From Balanoglossus misakiensis (taxonomy: Eukaryota > Hemichordata): a stretch of 64,000 bases of DNA. The translations under genes were made by a program, and so were the position numbers. Of this stretch, positions 12,801 to 21,000 are shown piece after piece. Each line of letters begins with the position of its first letter. Position 1 is the first letter of the stretch. The notes under the pieces are model-generated. The model ran no database searches, was not told the origin of the DNA, and was given only the letters and a program-made list of their open reading frames with translations. Location: assembly GCA_040954595.2 (NCBI GenBank), contig CM082579.2:4340001-4404000 (forward strand), read 5' to 3'.

Positions 12801-13567
12801 GTTAAAAAATGCTCCCCCCTAAAGTAACTGCTCTTTTTGTTATTTCTAGGGAGTGTACACAGTACTGCCTGGAGCGGTTGATGTTGGAGTGAGCTTAGTA
12901 AGTATCGATATTGATAAAACCATTTTGTCACGAAAATTTGTCTTTCTGCCTGTCTAAAATATGGTTGCTACCCATACAGGTTATTTTAACAATCAGAAAG
13001 ATTGAAACCTACCCCATTTCCCCCTTCCAATGTCAGGTCAGTCGCGGGGCCGAAGCCATTAAAATAAGCAAGACATTTTTCATGAAGCATGCCGACGAAC
13101 CAGCACTGACCCAGATTAAAATGAGGGTAAGTTGTACTGAGTACTACATCATATTCAGAAAACGGTGAGCGATCGATCACGTCAGTTGAACAAAATGATG
13201 AATGATTTCCTTAGTCAACAGTCATATTTACATTTAAGAAAGTACATTCACTTCTAATTTATTAGTATTACTTAACAGCATAAAATGTTTAATTAGTGCC
13301 TGCGGAGTTGGCAACAATGTCACCTTTGAACTCACGAACATTCTGAGAACATAGATAAAATTTATTATCACTAGAGGGGTGACGCTGGATTAATTAAGGT
13401 AATGCTTCTGTCTTTCGCAACAGTATGAACCTTACCCAAGCCAAGATAAAGTACTGGAAGAGCTAGACATCAGCAACCAATGGGAAGAGTACAAAAACCT
13501 TGAATTTAAACGGACCTTGGAAATGCTGGGAAAGAAGAGGGATGTCAGAACGGATCTGCATGGATAA
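2379..13567 (+). CDS. CNBD2: CNBD2-like cyclic nucleotide-binding domain protein, 18 exons
   Basis: Joining 18 exons gives 1746 coding bases, or 581 residues plus stop, close to the roughly 576 residues I recall for human CNBD2. Exons are 2379-2449, 2866-3001, 4975-5045, 5164-5350, 7290-7364, 9382-9470, 9667-9740, 9923-9981, 10190-10273, 10712-10776, 10885-10968, 11164-11224, 11342-11495, 11646-11785, 12624-12737, 12850-12897, 13037-13126 and 13424-13567. Every junction is GT-AG and in phase. The first cNMP fold covers about residues 195-290; its phosphate-binding cassette starts FGE at 253-255 and has Arg264 in the conserved place, so ligand binding is plausible. The second fold, about 310-520, is interrupted by a basic, charged insertion and has Val instead of Glu. 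The protein is predicted cytosolic, without a convincing signal peptide. In mammals CNBD2 binds cAMP in male germ cells and is needed for normal sperm tails; the same role here is inferred. The start was chosen for its ACCATGG context, and no upstream in-frame ATG was seen back to 2226. Confidence 0.85.
2866..3001 (+). CDS. CNBD2: CNBD2 exon 2
   Basis: Encodes residues 24-69, a charged Arg/Lys-rich then Ser/Thr-rich segment. The acceptor follows a long T-rich tract, and the exon ends phase 0 at a gtaagc donor. It is low-complexity and probably disordered. Confidence 0.75.
4975..5045 (+). CDS. CNBD2: CNBD2 exon 3
   Basis: Encodes residues 70-92 and part of 93: a basic FRRKAR stretch followed by a short hydrophobic run with two Cys. 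The run is too short and too close to basic residues to be a sure membrane segment. The acceptor is classical (T-rich then gcag) and the donor is gtaagt, phase 2. Confidence 0.8.
5164..5350 (+). CDS. CNBD2: CNBD2 exon 4
   Basis: Encodes residues 93-155, mostly helical by composition, with an Ala/Glu/Lys-rich stretch in the middle. It ends phase 0 at gtacgt. Just beyond the donor is a small perfect inverted repeat, GTACCAC-T-GTGGTAC. Confidence 0.85.
5807..5878 (+). tRNA. tRNA-His, anticodon GTG
   Basis: A 72-base cloverleaf is readable. The acceptor arm begins GCCGTGA and the A box includes TAGTGGTTAGGA. The anticodon stem TTGCG/CGCAA encloses loop TTGTGGC with GTG at 5840-5842. The T arm is CCAGG-TTCGAAT-CCTGG, with a full B box (GGTTCGAATCC), and the discriminator base is A at 5878. 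It closely resembles animal tRNA-His. The fifth acceptor pair is a T-T mismatch (3' strand TCTCGGC). A run of seven T at 5916-5922 could end polymerase III transcription, but it is about 38 bases downstream, farther than usual. No tRNA intron is present. Confidence 0.9.
5916..5922 (+). terminator. T7 run, candidate Pol III terminator
   Basis: The first run of four or more T downstream of the tRNA-His gene. If it is the terminator, the primary transcript would have a trailer of about 38-44 bases. Confidence 0.5.
7290..7364 (+). CDS. CNBD2: CNBD2 exon 5
   Basis: Encodes residues 156-180, a 25-codon phase 0-0 exon with a basic, Ser/Pro-containing segment (YLRTPSERRSP). It could be skipped without shifting frame. 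The donor is gtgagt. Confidence 0.75.
7365..9381. other. CNBD2 intron 5, with open stretches of uncertain meaning
   Basis: A 2.0-kb intron. At 7589-7933 (+) and 7579-7806 (-) overlapping frames stay open, and 8316-8576 (+) is also open; all are CpG-rich. None has supported splice sites joining it to CNBD2, and I recognise no domain. They are most likely chance openings in CpG-rich DNA. Confidence 0.5.
9382..9470 (+). CDS. CNBD2: CNBD2 exon 6, entry to first cNMP fold
   Basis: Encodes residues 181-209 and part of 210: helical segment FEEFAKYPPDIQTQVC followed by a Trp pair. This matches the N-terminal helix and hydrophobic entry of a cyclic-nucleotide-binding fold. The donor is gtaagt, phase 2. 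Confidence 0.85.
9525..9575 (+). repeat. GGTT/GGAT simple repeat in intron 6
   Basis: A run of GGTT-type units grades into (GGAT)n and ends in GATA/GATG variants. It occupies about a quarter of the 196-bp intron 6. Confidence 0.8.
9667..9740 (+). CDS. CNBD2: CNBD2 exon 7, first cNMP fold beta strands
   Basis: Encodes residues 210-234 and part of 235. The pattern R-x-V-I-x-R-E-G-x-x-x-x-G-L-Y-I-V-L-S-G-K is the typical start of the beta roll, with its invariant glycines. It ends phase 1 at gtaagt. Confidence 0.9.
9766..9889 (+). repeat. (GTT)n-(GAT)n microsatellite filling intron 7
   Basis: Mixed GTT/GGT units run to about 9811 and are followed by about 26 uninterrupted GAT units to 9889. 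Intron 7 is only 182 bp (9741-9922), so the array takes up most of it, stopping about 33 bp before the acceptor. Confidence 0.9.
9923..9981 (+). CDS. CNBD2: CNBD2 exon 8
   Basis: Encodes residues 235-254 and ends with G-D-K-F-G, the first half of the phosphate-binding cassette. The cassette is cut by a phase-0 intron directly before its Glu. The donor is gtaagt. Confidence 0.9.
10190..10273 (+). CDS. CNBD2: CNBD2 exon 9, phosphate-binding cassette
   Basis: Encodes residues 255-282. Glu255 follows the FG of exon 8, and Arg264 falls nine residues later, the spacing of the Glu and Arg that hold the ribose and cyclic phosphate in PKA and Epac-type domains. The following STVM and VELFCL match the closing beta strand. 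Phase 0 at both ends. Confidence 0.9.
10712..10776 (+). CDS. CNBD2: CNBD2 exon 10
   Basis: Encodes residues 283-303 and part of 304, starting DYDEIF, the helix that follows the cNMP beta roll and closes over the ligand. It ends phase 2. Confidence 0.85.
10885..10968 (+). CDS. CNBD2: CNBD2 exon 11, linker into second fold
   Basis: Encodes residues 304-331 and part of 332, including hydrophobic helix AWPGLDLLLEAP and ending NYR. It resembles the entry to a second cNMP fold. Phase 2 in, phase 2 out. Confidence 0.85.
11164..11224 (+). CDS. CNBD2: CNBD2 exon 12, second fold beta strands
   Basis: Encodes residues 332-352: R-P-G-Q-V-I-V-P then E-Y-I-F-I-V-K-C. This parallels the beta strands of the first fold. 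It ends phase 0 at gtgagt. Confidence 0.9.
11342..11495 (+). CDS. CNBD2: CNBD2 exon 13, start of charged insertion
   Basis: Encodes residues 353-403 and one base of 404. It opens with GKCDVLKKL, still part of the beta roll, then passes into a Lys/Glu-rich segment absent from ordinary cNMP folds. The two adjacent Cys at about 367-368 are notable. Confidence 0.85.
11646..11785 (+). CDS. CNBD2: CNBD2 exon 14, end of charged insertion
   Basis: Encodes residues 404-450. It is very basic (IKSKKK, LERRKKLKPG) and finishes GMFVK, where the second beta roll resumes. Phase 0 out. A 12-base in-frame microexon could follow at 12063-12074. Confidence 0.85.
12063..12074 (+). CDS. CNBD2: Possible 12-nt microexon (TLDE) of CNBD2
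   Basis: Inside intron 14, a pyrimidine-rich stretch ends in tgacag, followed by ACGCTGGATGAG and then gtagct. Inclusion would add Thr-Leu-Asp-Glu between Lys450 and Ile451 without changing frame. The donor is weak and the gene model works without it. Confidence 0.25.
12624..12737 (+). CDS. CNBD2: CNBD2 exon 15
   Basis: Encodes residues 451-488, ending L-Q-A-G-D-C-F, the point equivalent to G-D-K-F-G in the first fold. A phase-0 intron again cuts the cassette here. Confidence 0.9.
12850..12897 (+). CDS. CNBD2: CNBD2 exon 16, degenerate cassette
   Basis: A 16-codon phase 0-0 exon encoding residues 489-504. After Gly489 comes Val instead of the ligand-binding Glu, and no Arg stands at +9. The second fold therefore probably does not bind a cyclic nucleotide in the standard way. 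Confidence 0.85.
13037..13126 (+). CDS. CNBD2: CNBD2 exon 17
   Basis: Encodes residues 505-534, with VSRGAEAIKIS then TFFMKHA, the closing strand and helix of the second fold. The frame is open upstream to another possible acceptor near 12980, which would add 19 residues. The shorter start is preferred because it joins SL to VSRGAE, the usual wording in this family. Confidence 0.8.
13424..13567 (+). CDS. CNBD2: CNBD2 exon 18, C-terminus and stop
   Basis: Encodes residues 535-581 and TAA at 13565-13567. The tail is highly charged and helical by composition (Glu/Lys/Leu), with no recognised targeting signal. The acceptor follows a good pyrimidine tract. Confidence 0.85.
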   Translation, partial: YEPYPSQDKVLEELDISNQWEEYKNLEFKRTLEMLGKKRDVRTDLHG

Positions 13568-13588
13568 TTTCTTTCTTTTTTTGAGAAT

Positions 13589-13603
13589 GGGGGGGGGGGG
13601 GGG
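13589..13603 (+). repeat. G15 homopolymer in CNBD2 3' UTR
   Basis: Fifteen consecutive G begin 22 bases after the CNBD2 stop codon. A run this long is length-unstable and error-prone in sequencing; in RNA it could form a G-quadruplex. Confidence 0.9.
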
Positions 13604-13925
13604 AGGGGTGGAGCAATTTATTTTTTTGTTTGTTGTAACATTATGACATTACAGGCGGCAAACTATTTCGGTTGCTTACACTTGTCACGGTCCACTGGCA
13701 TAATGAGCTTATATTTTCAGATTGTTAAACATCGTTTTATGTATTTTATTGTACAAAGGATTTTGAAGTTAATTTTTCACGGGAAATAGTTTTGTATTGA
13801 GGGGAAATGAACACACAGCGTTGTTTCAAGAGCACACAGAATTTTCTCTAAAACTATGCAATATATACAGTTTGACTTTCGTGTTTTTGATATATTTACA
13901 TGTTAACAGTATAACTCATTATAGC

Positions 13926-13931
13926 AATAAA
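13926..13931 (+). terminator. Candidate poly(A) signal for CNBD2
   Basis: AATAAA lies 359 bases after the CNBD2 stop codon. Cleavage would be expected 10-30 bases downstream, around 13945-13960, giving a 3' UTR of about 0.4 kb. Confidence 0.5.
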
Positions 13932-14062
13932 GTTGAATTTTGTGAACTCAAAATGGCGTGCTGCATTTTCAACACATCTTGAAAGATTGAAAATGGTAAA
14001 AAGTCACAATAACAATGTTATTATAGCTTTTATAGTTATTGTTGATACATGTAAGTGAATTG

Positions 14063-14073
14063 CCCCCCCCCCC
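14063..14073 (+). repeat. C11 homopolymer between the convergent genes
   Basis: Eleven C followed by TCCC. It is complementary to the G15 run 460 bases upstream, and on the TBC1D19 strand it reads as a G run. Confidence 0.9.
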
Positions 14074-14752
14074 TCCCAACAGAAACGCGGGTATGTCACG
14101 TTACTGTTAATAGCGCCCCCTAGAAGCAAAATCACACGAATACTTCTGTTTTTATACATCTGCGAACACGGATGGAAATGTTACAAACGTATCGAGGCAT
14201 CATTAATTTTGATTTGGAACTCACTGAATGACAGATTACCTCATGCTAAACCAGGTTGGCTTTTCCACCAAGGCAGCATTAATTCTGTGGTAGTTGTCTG
14301 GAAAATGGCTCTCAATTAAATACACCACTTAAGAGCACAGAAAATGCTTTAATTAACAAGATACCATGCCTTGTGGCAAAATGATACAATTTTTAGTTTT
14401 TGACTGATGTCAAGTGAGTTGCCCTCAGTGTAGTTTGACATTCCCCTTTGAACTGACAGCGGTGAATTAAAACAAAGCTGAAACATGAATGATGTAATGC
14501 CAATCACCTGAGGTTGAACAGACCATTTCTTGAAAATTAGCTTTACTCTGATGAATTAAGAATAAAAAAATGAGCTTGCATTGAGTGGGATGCATCTTCC
14601 TCAACCACAACCCTCTGGGAATATTTGGATTTATTTTCATGCGTGATTGAACTACATGTAATGTCTTTATTAAAGTCTGTTCACAGCCATGATAAAGTAA
14701 CTTACAACAGAAAAAAAAACGTAGAAAGGAAAATAATGAAAACGACCTGCAT

Positions 14753-14758
14753 TTTATT
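14753..14758 (-). terminator. Candidate poly(A) signal for TBC1D19
   Basis: AATAAA on the - strand, about 170 bases beyond the TBC1D19 stop codon. Further copies occur at 14666-14671 and 14630-14635, so which is used cannot be decided from sequence. Confidence 0.4.
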
Positions 14759-14927
14759 AAATGTAAATTTATCACAAACAGAAAATTTCAAGCTCTAAAC
14801 AAAGTAATGTCAGTGTGTGAGCTCAAGAGAGCGCAATACACATTGACTCTAAATCTTGAATCTTCACAGTGGATTCTGACTGTTATGTTGGGTGCATGTA
14901 CTCTGTGTGCGTTGGTTAAGCATTGAT

Positions 14928-15073
14928 TCAACGCTGTAGCGAGAAGATTGCCACTTGGAGAATAGGTACAATCTTCAGGCTGGTCAGATCGGCGAGAACT
15001 GCGTCGGCACCCTGCAGCGAGGTCACCTCCATGAGATTAGCGCGACGAAACGCAAATATTGCCATTGCCATGA
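14928..15073 (-). CDS. TBC1D19: TBC1D19 terminal exon and stop
   Basis: Encodes the last 47 residues, including FAFRRANLMEVTSL and AVLADLTSLKIVPILQ, then TGA (plus-strand positions 14928-14930). The acceptor follows ctctccctccag on the - strand. It completes a Val codon begun by the upstream exon. Confidence 0.9.
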
Positions 15074-18000
15074 CTGGAGGGAGAGAAATGAATTAAAAAA
15101 TGAAATATTAACAAAAATGATAATTATTATCTCGGCTTGTTTTGTTATCAGTTTTGTGTTGTTGTTTTTCCTGGAGGGATTATGATGTGTGACAGAATGA
15201 ATGCTGCTGTGATGTTGAATGCGTTCATTAATTATGCATGCGTCTGGGAATTCAACACACCCTCTGCCTGGTTGACAAAATTTGATAGCACGGAGAGTGT
15301 CTTTATACTATAAACATTGCCTTGAACACACCATTTTCATATTTCTTTCAAATCCAGAAATGCAGACCATGACTTCGAGGCAGACAATCCATCAATGCAT
15401 CTTGCATTCACAGACTTATATATGGCTGTATGTACGTGATCAAGTCAAGCAAGTTTTTTGCATATCTAGGGGTTCTGAGAGAACTATCTTCAGTCATCTT
15501 TTATAGAAGTTGTGATGAAACTTTTGATGATGAGGCTTGTTACTCTCATGAATGAATTCGCAACAACATCGTACAGACTAAGAAAACTACCAAGTTCCTT
15601 CCCTCGACATGCAACAGCATGTTCCACTTCCTTGTAAACATAAAACGGGAATGACAGTTTCAAATTGCCACAATTGGCGCAAAATCACAATCTAATTGCG
15701 ACAACTTCTGGCCCTGAATGTCGCAATTAACGTCTCATCTGTGTGCACATGTAGATCGATGACGTCTGTTATCGACACTGACCGCAGTCTTGTGGACAAA
15801 TGTTGCCACTGTACCGGAAAAAATTAATTTATTACAGTCAAAGTAAAGTGATGTAAACATATTGGCTTTGAAAGAAACTCTTCAGGGGTCTTGTCAGCTG
15901 GCAAAAACACCCACCAATTCCTGGGTAGGCACAGTGGGTAACAGAGTTTTTGTAAATCTAAAAAAATACTTTGTGTCAAAATTGGCAATTTCCCCTGAGG
16001 GGCGACTGCACAGTTGTAGTAATTCTGATAAAAACAGCGCTGATAACCTCATTTATATCTTCAACTAGCTTTTTGAGGCAGCGCAGATGATCAATTGACA
16101 AATTATTTGAGTCACACTTCTTAAATCAACCGATCTTGAAGTGGTTTTCACTCTACTACAATTTTGAAGGACTTCCTGTGGGTATGAAACTGGGATTAAA
16201 GAACATCTGAAGTATGCCGCTCTTATATCTAACTTTCAATCTCATATTTTATAAATGAAATTTGCATTTCGTAAATTCTCCATAGCAACCTTTGCTAAGC
16301 AACTTGAATCCTATGGTGTCACCTTAAGATGCACAAAATATGTCCTGACAAATCTCGCTCCAATGGCCATGAAATACCGGTATACGTCAAATAAATCCTG
16401 ATAAAAATTGCTGTGTATTTAAGGTCTCCCTTCAGACATTTGCTTTTGAAACAAACCAGTAAAATCAAAACATATGGGCAACACTCTGATCCCTGACTCA
16501 AAGGCTAATGTCTCGGGATCTGCAACATCTGACGCATGGATTATTTTCTCTCCTACTTTTCGAGCATTAATGGAAGAGTTTCTTTTCAAGAGTTCATCTA
16601 GGGTCACACCGAGGGCAAAGTTTAGTCTGAAAAGTGTCTACCCCTGTTTTTAGACTTTAACCTCTGGGGCATAATTTAGCAAACAGTCCCTCGTCAAAAT
16701 CGGTCTCCTTGCTAAATCAACCTATTTCCTCGTGGATGTGATCTAGCTTTTGGCTGCCATTTGTGAACCATTAAATATGTTAATGAATTTGACATGAATT
16801 GGTTCTTTGGAAAGTGGGGCACCAGTAACCGTAATTTTTTATGATTTCAAAATGGACTATTTTATACTTTTATTGAGCCATGTACAGTAAGAACAAGACA
16901 ATTCACTTTGAGGAGACTATAGGATTGATGTTTAAATAGGAGTATATTGGCAAATGCTTTCATTATTTTTTTATTCAGTCTGAGAATTTTATGTTGTGGA
17001 GTCAGCCAAGAGCAGTTTACTACATTGCTTGCAGACACCATGCTCACCATGTAGTCTAAAACTGTAGCAAACTGCACCAGTTCTGGAGACGTTCTAGGTG
17101 AGATTTACAGTGCAACTGTGAAATATTGGACAAATTGAGTGGCTATAATGAAGAAAAATATGCCTCCTCCTCCAAAATATCCCACAGTGACAATGATAGG
17201 GTTTTCACAGTACCGCAATTTTAGGTCAGTGGAAAGTGGTTGAAAGTGCACTGATGCCCGTAGAAACATTTGATTTAGCAATGACACTTGCCTAGCAGCC
17301 ATAGTTTTTTTTCTGTTGTTTGGGGAATCTATCCAATTAGAGAGGCTGGCGACTGCTGTAGGGCAAAACGCTCCAGCTTGCAAGAAAGAAATGCTTCCAT
17401 TTACTTTCAATTGCTCTGGAGTAAATTAAGTATTCCCCAATCCATGTTTTATATTTTGAAGCAATGTTTGTACGTGGCATGTACATGTATCTTCTGTGTT
17501 TGAGCATGCTGTGTTGCGATGAAAAGCAAAATTTCAAACATAGTTTTCATCCAGAATGTTATAGTGAGGGGAGGAGAGTCTTCTTCACGCAATATTCACG
17601 GAATTTAAAATGAGTTTTATCTGTTACGTAGGCTGCCTTTCCCATTGTGCCGAATTGCACAAGCCTGCTCAATCTGTCTGTAAAGCTGGAACACAACAAC
17701 AAAGGTCTGTGGAGAAACTCACACAATGTAATCAGACAAAAATGCACAGACCTGGCAATATCTCCAGCGAGTTGTACGCCAGGATTCTATCCCATAATAG
17801 CAGCAGTTGATCGCTCGCCAGGAAGCCAGAAAAGGCTCTCATCAACCACTTGAATGCTATCTTCAAACTGAGGGAAAAGATTGTGAAAAAGGCATCGGTG
17901 ATATGAGACGCACGCGATACCGCCGCTCAAGTGGGGGCCATTATAATACACTCTTATCAGATCCCGCAACGGTAGCGGCAGCTGGCTTTGCAAGGCTAGC

Positions 18001-21000
18001 GTCTATCTCCGCATAAAAGCCCACTTGAAACAGGTGTTGATGTTCCTAAAACTGATAGCAAAGAATTTTCAATGGGTCTGTTTTTAAACGGACTGATAGC
18101 CCAGACAGACGGCTGGTAATTCATATTGCGGGGGGAAAATTCAGTGTTTTGTTCACAGAAAAAATACCTTGCCTAACTAGCAAATACTTCACAACACTGA
18201 GACGAAAACAGTGCCTGTAACATTCAATAAACTACCCTCTCAGCAAAACCAACATTAATTCTTTCCACCCTCCAATTTTTTCAGTGAAAAAAATTGGTGG
18301 ATCTTAGCATTCTATTGAGACACCGTGGTTACAATGGATTATTCAGAATCAACACAGTGCTAACTAAGACAGACTACTGGTTAACCAGGTATTACATGTA
18401 TGTACTCAGAGGCTAACTTGGCTGTGATTATACTTACGGCTGTGCTCCGACCTCTCTCAAGTGGTAGAACAGCTGTGGTTGGTGTGTTTGAAGCAAAGAT
18501 TCAAACAAAATGCACAGTGAAACGATACCCTGTCACAAGAACAACAACAACATTATGATTAACAATACAGTGAAACCTGTCATTACGGAAACCTCTCTAA
18601 TCAGGACACCTCTCTATTAAGGACATATTTTTTAGTCCCAAAAGTGTCCTTAATAGGCAGGTTTTATCATCATGTAACTCAGAGTTCGCTGAGGCTGAAA
18701 TATATACAGTTGTTATAGGGTGATTGTTGATAATACTAGCAGGCAAAACTATGATTACAGTTGGCCCACCAGCTTCAGCTAAGTTTCAACACACCATGAA
18801 CATTACTTTCTCAGAAGTTTTCTGCCTCAGGGAGGATGGGGCTCCCAAATGAATGAACCCAGAGTATTCAACGCTGACCTACTCGCCGGTTTGAAATCCT
18901 CACATCACGACATGCATTATAAATCGTCATTGTAACTGCATCATTTGCTGTTAGCTAGGCTTGACATTGCCGAGACGAAATGACTTAAAGGAATGACATA
19001 TATTCTCTCAGACATCTTTTCCCTGTCAGCTACATGTAGCATCTCCAAAGAGTGAGCCAGCGTAATTTCAGCGTGCGTTATTCATCTCAAAATGCTAAAT
19101 CTCAGAGTCGTGTCTGAAGTGGGCTAAACTTGATAAAAAAAAATTCTCCCTGAGCCATGCTTATCGCCTGTCTCTCCTTAGAACTTCTCTGCTGAAGTCA
19201 TATCACTGAGAAAACGAAAAGCTATCAAACCCCCTCCCGGGTATTTCTTTAATCGGCCAGCTACACACATGTACTACCAATGTCTCTTTTCTTCATAAAA
19301 AAAACTTGAAAGCGATAATCTACATCATGCCTCTCGTAGAACGCTGACCTCTAAGTGACAATGACACAGATTGTATGAAAAAAAACTGTGACTCACCTGA
19401 GGATGAGAAGAGATATTGTGTAATCTGAAGAAATATCTCATGTACATTTCCCTGAAGACGTGGTAGAGTTTGACTGAATCATGATAGACGTAACACAACG
19501 GAGCCACTGAAACAGACAACCGAAACGAGCGCGCGCGCCCATCAGATAACGACGGACATTATGAGTTCATATTGCTTTCACTCTTAGGAAATATTGTCTT
19601 CACATCTCAAAGTCATCACTGATTACCCTCATCGCCGTGTAGTGGGATTTGTTCCGACTGATGACGTCTTAACCCTAAATTGCCCCTGCCATTTTTTTTC
19701 TCTTCTCTCTTTTTCATTTCTCCATCACGGCGGGGGGATAAGCTGCTTGACTTTGATGCAATCACAGAGGGCAGCTTACGATTGACGCACGAAAGTAAAT
19801 AGGGCAATGCGGTCGCGTACATAGGTTGGGCATTCCACACTTTTTGGCAACAGTTGTGAATTTTTCTTTGTTGGTTCACGGAATGCATCAGTTGGTCATG
19901 TAGCAGTTGGTGATCACGATTAATTCTGAATCGGTACACAGCATGTACAGTTGTCATCAAAATGACAGACAGTTTGTGGTGTCATAGTTGTTAAATCAAA
20001 GGGTGTATGAAGTACATGTAAGTGATGATATCAGAATATTCATGGATGCTGCATGTGGAATTTTTCAAATAATTTCAAATCTTTAGTTCAGAGACCAATA
20101 TTAATGTTCATACATGTACATGTAGCTCCTAATGTACACTGTCTGACATGACATCAATTTCAAGAGCCTCTTAACTTTAAGGTAATTAAAATTTTAAAGT
20201 TTGAAAGTCATGGAATTATTGTGCAAAAAGTGGCAGCCCGTGGGCTTATCCCGGCGGACGCATTCAATTCAGAAGCACGCCCACGCACAGATTACATGTA
20301 CTTACCGTACATGGCAAAACCATGGAATGGGATCACACCATTGGGCGGGTAGACGACGCCAAACTCTTCAATGCCAAGCTTGCCTTGTGGGCGAAAGAGA
20401 GAAAAAACAGATTTTGAAAGGATTCTTAAAACAGCAAATCTGTGTTACGCCAGTAAACAGGCCAATAAGTATGGCTAAGGGGTGTGTTTGCGATTGACAT
20501 AAGTCGTTTATAAGGTTGAGACTGAAGCCTTGAACTTGTACATGACTTACAACACTTAGTCAAATCCTCTTAGCCTTTATACAGGACTTGGTGAGTTGAC
20601 TGAGAAATGTTTCTAGAGACTCCACTGCTTGAAACAGAACTGCCTGTATTTATGAAATGTGTGATACAATTTGACATTCTACATGTATTTCAATTTGAGA
20701 CTTTCTTGATATGATATGATACACACCTCTGATGTACGACTTCGCCGGGGTAGCAGAACTGTTCGCAAAATGTTTAAGGACCTGCGTATCCCTGGAGAAG
20801 ACCAACAGCACTTGATAGAGGTAATCTTCAAACACGAAGTAGTTATCGTCATTGGTCGCTGTCAGCTTAACGTCCTACAAGAAAAACCAAAACAAATGAA
20901 ATTCTCAGGTTGAGAATTTTGGGTACACACTTCAGGGACAGATTTTCAGAGAAAAAAAAACGTACCGGTATATTAAAGTGTGTGAGACGTCTTTTTGAAA

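Larger units (their letters stand above)
13568..14927. other. Convergent intergenic region with both 3' UTRs
   Basis: This 1.36 kb lies between the stop codons of CNBD2 (+) and TBC1D19 (-). It must hold both 3' UTRs and poly(A) sites. It contains a G15 run, a C11 run and the start of the CpG-poor DNA near 14.2 kb. I see no other gene. Confidence 0.7.

Noticed and set aside
12980-13036. Upstream acceptor extending CNBD2 exon 17 by 19 codons
   Set aside because: The frame is open, but the extension would insert a Pro/Cys-containing stretch between SL and VSRGAE, which the family normally joins directly.
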